Shown: positions 59,627 through 64,000 of the stretch, piece after piece
Numbering within the stretch: the first letter of the stretch is position 1
Layout: each line of letters begins with the position of its first letter
Source of the DNA: Coriobacteriaceae bacterium EMTCatB1
GTDB taxonomy: Bacteria > Actinomycetota > Coriobacteriia > Anaerosomatales > Anaerosomataceae
NCBI GenBank assembly: GCA_001950395.1
Contig: BDLO01000001.1
Location: forward strand, 843,979 to 907,978
Reading direction: 5' to 3'
DNA length: 64,000 bases
Position numbers and translations under genes: made by a program
Notes under the pieces: generated by a model
What the model was told of the DNA's origin: nothing
Database searches by the model: none
The model's input: only the letters and a program-made list of their open reading frames with translations

Positions 59627-62600
59627 CTATCCTGCACGCGACGGCAGGATCGGGCGGTTGACGCGTGCGAGCAGCTCGTCTGCGCTGGCCGTGAGCACCC
59701 ACTGCTTGAACTGAGCGAACTCCGCCACCGCACGCTTGCCTTCCGCGTAGCGGACCGAGCTGTCGAGGTCGACCTTCCCGCCGCCGGCGTCCAGAAGCTC
59801 GATGCGGCGATACGCGGCGATCCCGCTCGAGCGCACGAGCCCGAGCTCGCGGAACACCGCGAGCGCCGTCGAGACGCCAGACTCGTCGAGCCGCGAGGTC
59901 GGACGCTTTCGCTTCGCCGCCTCGGCGAGCTCCGCGTTCGTGGCCTCGATGCCGCCATCTTCCGCGCCGCGCGCCATGTCGCGGAGGGCGAGGTACAGCG
60001 CAGCGAGGTCGTCGCGCTCGGGAGCGAGCGAGCCCACGATGGACTCGTTGATCCGCGCATCGCGCTCACAGAAGAGCAGGTGGATGGATGCCGGCGCCCC
60101 GTCTCGGCCCGCACGGCCGCACAGCTGATTGAACTCCACCGAGGAGAAGGGCACGTGGTACAGCACCACACGGCGTACGTCGGGGACGTTCACGCCCTCG
60201 CCGAACGCGCTCGTCGCGACGACCGTCCGCACCGAGCCCTCGCGGAACGCCTCTTCCACGGCGTGGCGCATCGACCGGCCCAGGCCGCCGTGGTAGAACG
60301 CAACGGCGTCACGCACCCTCGGCGCCGTGCGGCGCAGGTGCGCGGCGAGGCGCACCGCCTCCTCGCGGCTGTTCACGTACACGACGCTCTTCTCGCCGTC
60401 TGCGAGAAGCGAGGCGAGCGCGGTGCGCTTGTCGGGCGCTCCCCGGCGGTCGTCGATCTTAAGGTTGCTTCGCACCGTCGGATCCAACACTCTGCGCGTC
60501 ACGCCGAGCGCCTGCTCGATCGCATCCGCGACGTCGTCGTCAGCGGTCGCCGTGGTGGCGAGCACCTCGCGCACGCCGGCCGCGTCGAACGCCTCCGCCA
60601 GCCGCGCGTACGCAGGCCGATGCCCGCGCCGGGCCGCTCCCACGTGATGTGCTTCGTCGACGACCGCGAATCCGACGCGGCCCGTTGCGCCGAAGCGCCC
60701 CGCATGCCGCTCGAAGAACTCCGGCGTCGTCAGCACGACGTCGATGCAGCCGTCCGCGAGCGCCTGAAACACCTCGTCGCGCTCGCTCGGGCTCGACTCG
60801 CCCGTCAGCACCGCTGCGCGGCAGCCGGCGCGCGCGAGCGTGCCCGCGAGGTGGTACGCCTGATCAGCGACGAGCGACCGCAGGGGGTAGATGAACGCCG
60901 ACGCCTCGCTGCGCTCGATCGCCCGCCTGACTGCGTGCGCGTGGAACACGAGCGACTTCCCACGGCCCGTCGCCATGACGAGCAGAGTCCGCTCCCCCGC
61001 CTCAAGCGCCGCGAGCGCCTCTCGCTGCGCCTCGTGCAGCGTCACGCCCGGGGCGATCGCCTCGATGACGCCTTCGAGCAGCCGCTCGCCGGGAAGCTTC
61101 GCGATGCGGTCGCGCGCATCCGCCGCCTCGGACGCTTCCTTTGCGCCCTCGTCCTCTGCGTCCGCCTTTCGCACGAGCACGTTCACGCCCAGCGCGCCGT
61201 CACGGGCATCGCCCGTGACCTCGCTCACCACGACCTCGTAGACCGCACCCGCGTCGATGTGGGGGGCGAGCGCCGCGGCGAGCCGGCGGTTGAAGTACCC
61301 CACGCGCGCTCCGCTGGGGTCGTGCAGCGCGCACGCGAACGGGTCGTGCGGGTTGTCCGGCTCGCGCACGATCCGAAGCGGCGTGCCCGGCTCCAGCTTC
61401 GCGACAACCTCCTGCCGCCCCTCGAAGGTCACTCCCGCGAGCTTGGTGTGGAACGCGGGCTCCTCGGCGATCGTCGCGTACTCGCTCCTGTCGAGCGACG
61501 CCTCGGCGCCGTCGAAGAGCGCCTCCACGAGCTCGCGCGCAGGAGCTTCGGGGGACGGGGCGTGCGGGTGCACTCCCCTGACGAGCAGCCGCACACGGTC
61601 GCGACCTCGCCACGACGAGCGCTCCAGCTCTGCGACGACGTCGGCGGCGGTCTCGTGCGCGACGAGCGAGTCGGGATCCGGGCAGCGGAACATGATCGCG
61701 TCCGCGCGCGCGATGCCGTCGTGGACTTCCATCATCAGGTGCCGCCCGTCGGAGCCCACGAGCCGGCAGCGGTCCAGGAACACGCCTGGGAGCGCGAACG
61801 TCGGCCGCGGATTCCCGAACCCGAAGGGCTCGAGCAGCTGGATCTCAGCCGCCGCCTCGATCCCGACGTCAGAGAGGCGCGCAACCGCGTCGACCACGGC
61901 GACGCGCGGCCCAAGACGAGCCACGTCCGCCGCAAGCGCGTCAGCGATCGCCGCGCGGAACGCGTCGATGCTCGCGGACGGCAGCGCGAAGCCGACTGCC
62001 GCTTCGTGACCCCCGAACCGCGTGAGCAACGCCTCCGTGCGGGCGAGCACGCCGTACAAGTCGACGCCCGGCACTGAACGGCCCGAGCCCACGGCCTCGT
62101 CGCCCTCGACGCACAGCACCAGCGCCGGCAGCCCGAACCGCTCCACGAGGCGCGACGCGACGATGCCGCGGACGCCCTCGTGCCAGCCCTCCCCCGCCAC
62201 GACGATCACGGGCGGCTGCGCCCCGCCGTCTGCCTCGAGGCTCGCCAGCGCCGCCTCGAAGACCTCGGCTTCCACCGACTGCCTCACGCGATTGTGCTCG
62301 TCGAGCACGCGCGCCAGCTCCTCGGCTTCGCTCTCGTCGGTCGTCATCAGCAAGCGCAACGCAAGCACCGGGTCGGCCATACGGCCGGCAGCGTTCAGCC
62401 GCGGCGCGAGACCGAACGCCACGCGCTCAGCCGTAAGCTCGGCGAGATCGATCCCGGCGACGGCCGCGAGCGCACGGATGCCGGGCCGGTCCGTCGACCG
62501 CAGCGCGGCGATGCCGGCCGCGACGAGCGCGCGGTTCGGGCCCGTGAGCGGCACGACGTCCGCGACCGTCCCGATCGCCGCGAGGTCGGCGAAGCGCAGC

Positions 62601-63253
62601 CACCCGTCGCCGTCTCCGAGCCGCTCCCCCACCGCTCGAGCGAGCGCGAGCGCGACGCCAGCGCCGGAAAGCTCCGGACCCTCCGCCACGAGCTTCGGGT
62701 CCGCGACCGGAACGCCGTCGGGCACGAGCGCTCCCGGCTCGTGGTGGTCGGTAACCACGACGTCGACGCCGTGCTTCTGCAACACACGCACTTCTGCCGC
62801 CGACGAGATGCCGCAATCGACCGTGACCACGAGGTCGGGGCTCGCCGCCAGCACGCGTTCGAGCACGGCCTCGGTGAGGCCGTACCCCTCGCGGAAGCGG
62901 TGCGGGACGATCGGCGTCGCGTCGGCGCCGAGCCCCTCAAGGGCCAGAGAGAGCAGCGCCGCCGCAGACACGCCGTCCAAGTCGAAGTCGCCGAACACGA
63001 CGACGCGCTCGCTCTCGCGCACCGCGCGCGCGACGCGCTCAGCCGCTTCCGCAAGCCCGGGGATCGCCTGCTCATCAGGCCAGTCGCGCACGAGGGAGGG
63101 CGTGAGAAAGCGGCGGGCCTCGCTTTCTGCGGCCATCCCTCGGGCAAGGAGGATCGATGCCGTCAGCCGCGAGACGCCGAGGGCATCGGAGAGCCGCTCC
63201 GCATCCGCAGCCTCGACCTCACGCCGAAGACGCCATCCGCTGGTACCGCTCAT
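59627..63253 (-). CDS. recJ: RecJ exonuclease - HIRAN - RecQ-like helicase fusion
   Basis: 1208 residues, about twice a normal RecJ. Residues 1-560: RecJ core, with GDFDLDG at 88-94, VTVDCGIS near 145, DHH motif TDHHEPG at 168-174, PRLNAAGRM at 284-292, GGHEAAVGF at 414-422 and an OB region. Residues ~600-695: HIRAN domain (FHTKLAGVTFEGR, EPDNPHDPFACAL, VGYFNRRLA). Residues ~715-1055: superfamily 2 helicase with MATGRGKS (760-767), VVDEAHH (864-870), ATTATA (899-904), VVATSAFGEGVN and NQLCGRAGRDG (motif VI). No four-Cys RecQ zinc domain is seen. The C terminus (DLDSSVRYAEGKRAV, FKQWVL) resembles the tail of Firmicutes RecJ. ATG with GGAG site. Confidence 0.93.
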   Translation of the reverse strand: MSGTSGWRLRREVEAADAERLSDALGVSRLTASILLARGMAAESEARRFLTPSLVRDWPDEQAIPGLAEAAERVARAVRESERVVVFGDFDLDGVSAAALLSLALEGLGADATPIVPHRFREGYGLTEAVLERVLAASPDLVVTVDCGISSAAEVRVLQKHGVDVVVTDHHEPGALVPDGVPVADPKLVAEGPELSGAGVALALARAVGERLGDGDGWLRFADLAAIGTVADVVPLTGPNRALVAAGIAALRSTDRPGIRALAAVAGIDLAELTAERVAFGLAPRLNAAGRMADPVLALRLLMTTDESEAEELARVLDEHNRVRQSVEAEVFEAALASLEADGGAQPPVIVVAGEGWHEGVRGIVASRLVERFGLPALVLCVEGDEAVGSGRSVPGVDLYGVLARTEALLTRFGGHEAAVGFALPSASIDAFRAAIADALAADVARLGPRVAVVDAVARLSDVGIEAAAEIQLLEPFGFGNPRPTFALPGVFLDRCRLVGSDGRHLMMEVHDGIARADAIMFRCPDPDSLVAHETAADVVAELERSSWRGRDRVRLLVRGVHPHAPSPEAPARELVEALFDGAEASLDRSEYATIAEEPAFHTKLAGVTFEGRQEVVAKLEPGTPLRIVREPDNPHDPFACALHDPSGARVGYFNRRLAAALAPHIDAGAVYEVVVSEVTGDARDGALGVNVLVRKADAEDEGAKEASEAADARDRIAKLPGERLLEGVIEAIAPGVTLHEAQREALAALEAGERTLLVMATGRGKSLVFHAHAVRRAIERSEASAFIYPLRSLVADQAYHLAGTLARAGCRAAVLTGESSPSERDEVFQALADGCIDVVLTTPEFFERHAGRFGATGRVGFAVVDEAHHVGAARRGHRPAYARLAEAFDAAGVREVLATTATADDDVADAIEQALGVTRRVLDPTVRSNLKIDDRRGAPDKRTALASLLADGEKSVVYVNSREEAVRLAAHLRRTAPRVRDAVAFYHGGLGRSMRHAVEEAFREGSVRTVVATSAFGEGVNVPDVRRVVLYHVPFSSVEFNQLCGRAGRDGAPASIHLLFCERDARINESIVGSLAPERDDLAALYLALRDMARGAEDGGIEATNAELAEAAKRKRPTSRLDESGVSTALAVFRELGLVRSSGIAAYRRIELLDAGGGKVDLDSSVRYAEGKRAVAEFAQFKQWVLTASADELLARVNRPILPSRAG

Positions 63254-63273
63254 CGACTCCGTATCCTAACGCG

Positions 63274-63306
63274 CAGGGCCGACACGCGAGGCGCGCATCG
63301 GCCCTG
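63274..63306 (-). terminator. Hairpin after secF
   Basis: Nine-base perfect inverted repeat CAGGGCCGA/TCGGCCCTG with a 15-base loop, 24 bases after the secF stop and 20 bases before the recJ-fusion start. It has no U run on the minus strand. It may act as a transcript-stabilising end or a partial terminator. Confidence 0.5.
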
Positions 63307-63329
63307 TCGATCGACCAGAGTGTGCCTTG

Positions 63330-64000
63330 CTACGAAGCCTTCGCCGGCTTGCCCGCTTGCTTCTTGCGGAGCGCCTGGTAGCGCGGCTCGGTCTCCTTCC
63401 ACACTGAGTAGACGGTGCTTGCCACGCCCACCGAGGAGTACGCGCCGGAGATCATGCCGACGAGCAGCGCGAACGCGAAGTCCTTGAGCGTCTCGCCGCC
63501 GAACAGGAACAGCATCGTCACCGGGATGATCGACGTCAGGCTCGTGTTGATCCAGCGGGCGAGCACCTGGTTGATGGAGTCGTTCGCCGCCTCGGTGAAC
63601 GTCTTCTTCGTGAGCGTCCGCGTGTTCTCCCGGATGCGGTGGAACACGACGATGGTGTCGTAGAGCGAGTATCCGAGGATCGTCAGCAGCGCCGCGATGG
63701 TGTTCGGCGTCACCTCGCGTCCTAAGATCGCGTAGATGCCGAGCACGATGAGCGCGTCGTGCACGAGCGCAAGCACCGCAGTCAATGACATCTTATACTC
63801 GAAGCGCACCGAGATGTAGAGCAGGATCGCGAAGATCGAGATCGCAAGCGCCGTGAGCGCAGAGCGCGTGACGCTGCGGCCCCACCCCGGACCGATGGTC
63901 GTGACGGTGACTTCTTGCTCCGGAAGCTTCAGCTCGTCGACGACCTTCAAGAACGCCTCTTCCGCTTTCTGCGGATCCGATTCAGACGTCCGCACGAGGA
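63330..64000 (-). CDS. secF: Protein translocase subunit SecF (C-terminal part; 5' end outside the window)
   Basis: About 223 residues visible. Ends of the periplasmic domain (DPQKAEEAFLKVV), then the RND-type membrane bundle: SVRFEYKMSLTAVLALVHDALIVLGIYAI, TILGYSLYDTIVVFHRIREN, and NTSLTSIIPVTMLFLFGGETLKDFAFALLVGMISGAYSSV. Works with SecD to use proton motive force in protein export. The frame is open at the window edge, so the start is not seen. The secF-recJ-rel order is typical. Confidence 0.95.
   Translation of the reverse strand, partial: LVRTSESDPQKAEEAFLKVVDELKLPEQEVTVTTIGPGWGRSVTRSALTALAISIFAILLYISVRFEYKMSLTAVLALVHDALIVLGIYAILGREVTPNTIAALLTILGYSLYDTIVVFHRIRENTRTLTKKTFTEAANDSINQVLARWINTSLTSIIPVTMLFLFGGETLKDFAFALLVGMISGAYSSVGVASTVYSVWKETEPRYQALRKKQAGKPAKAS

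Noticed and set aside
59504-62077. 857-codon open frame on the plus strand
   Set aside because: It lies antisense to the recJ fusion, is full of Arg/Ala/Asp/His and has no domain or ribosome site. It arises from third-position GC bias in the minus-strand gene.

Overview
The window is high-GC DNA in which every recognisable gene lies on the minus strand. Long open frames on the plus strand are antisense shadows. Gene order, GC content and gene set fit an actinobacterium. Chromosomal order of this kind (secF, recJ, relA, hisS, aspS, rarA, alaS, ruvX, mltG, aro genes, efp, accBC, nusB, dxs, tlyA, nadK, recN), a type IV pilus, a multihaem cytochrome and system II cytochrome maturation suggest an anaerobic member near Coriobacteriia. 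That placement is inference from content, not from a phylogeny. No tRNA, rRNA, CRISPR array, insertion sequence or prophage was seen.

Read in the direction of transcription (from 64000 towards 1), the layout is as follows. (1) 63330-64000: the 3' part of secF, closed by a strong hairpin. (2) 59627-63253: a 1208-residue fusion of RecJ exonuclease, a HIRAN domain and a RecQ-like helicase. (3) 56702-59526: the (p)ppGpp enzyme and a metallo-hydrolase. (4) 49076-56611: a tightly overlapped operon with a 19-haem exported cytochrome, ResB, CcsA, a lipoprotein, a small membrane protein and a LuxE-like acyl-protein synthetase. It sits inside an otherwise housekeeping gene order. (5) 43130-49013: hisS, aspS, a small membrane protein, a thioredoxin-fold lipoprotein behind a structured leader, rarA and a DUF948-like protein. 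(6) 40759-43108: anti-sigma factor, SigB/SigF-type sigma factor and an AI-2E family permease. (7) 32794-40758: alaS, ruvX, mltG, an ABC exporter with an associated protein, a YqeG-type phosphatase and aroE.

(8) 14539-32797: a complete type IV pilus locus. It starts with a second PilB-type ATPase that overlaps aroE. Next come a roadblock protein, a DUF4388 protein, an MglA-like GTPase and a membrane-anchored Pro/Ala-rich protein, then PilB, PilT, PilC, the major pilin, prepilin peptidase, three minor pilin-like proteins and PilM-N-O plus a PilP-like protein. (9) 11216-14417: aroC, the fused aroK-aroB and aroQ. With aroE these give four shikimate-pathway genes interrupted by the pilus block. 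(10) 1-11216: an aminopeptidase P family protein, efp, a two-gene biotin-dependent carboxylase (carboxyltransferase fused to an AccB-type biotin carrier, plus AccC), an Asp23 protein, nusB, xseB (without xseA), dxs, tlyA, nadK and the 5' three quarters of recN.

The observations most worth following are the RecJ-HIRAN-RecQ fusion, the 19-haem cytochrome and maturation operon with its unexplained partners, the pilus control module between two PilB paralogues, and the switch-like leader upstream of the thioredoxin-fold lipoprotein. Start codons were chosen by ribosome binding site and family alignment where the longest frame was clearly too long.
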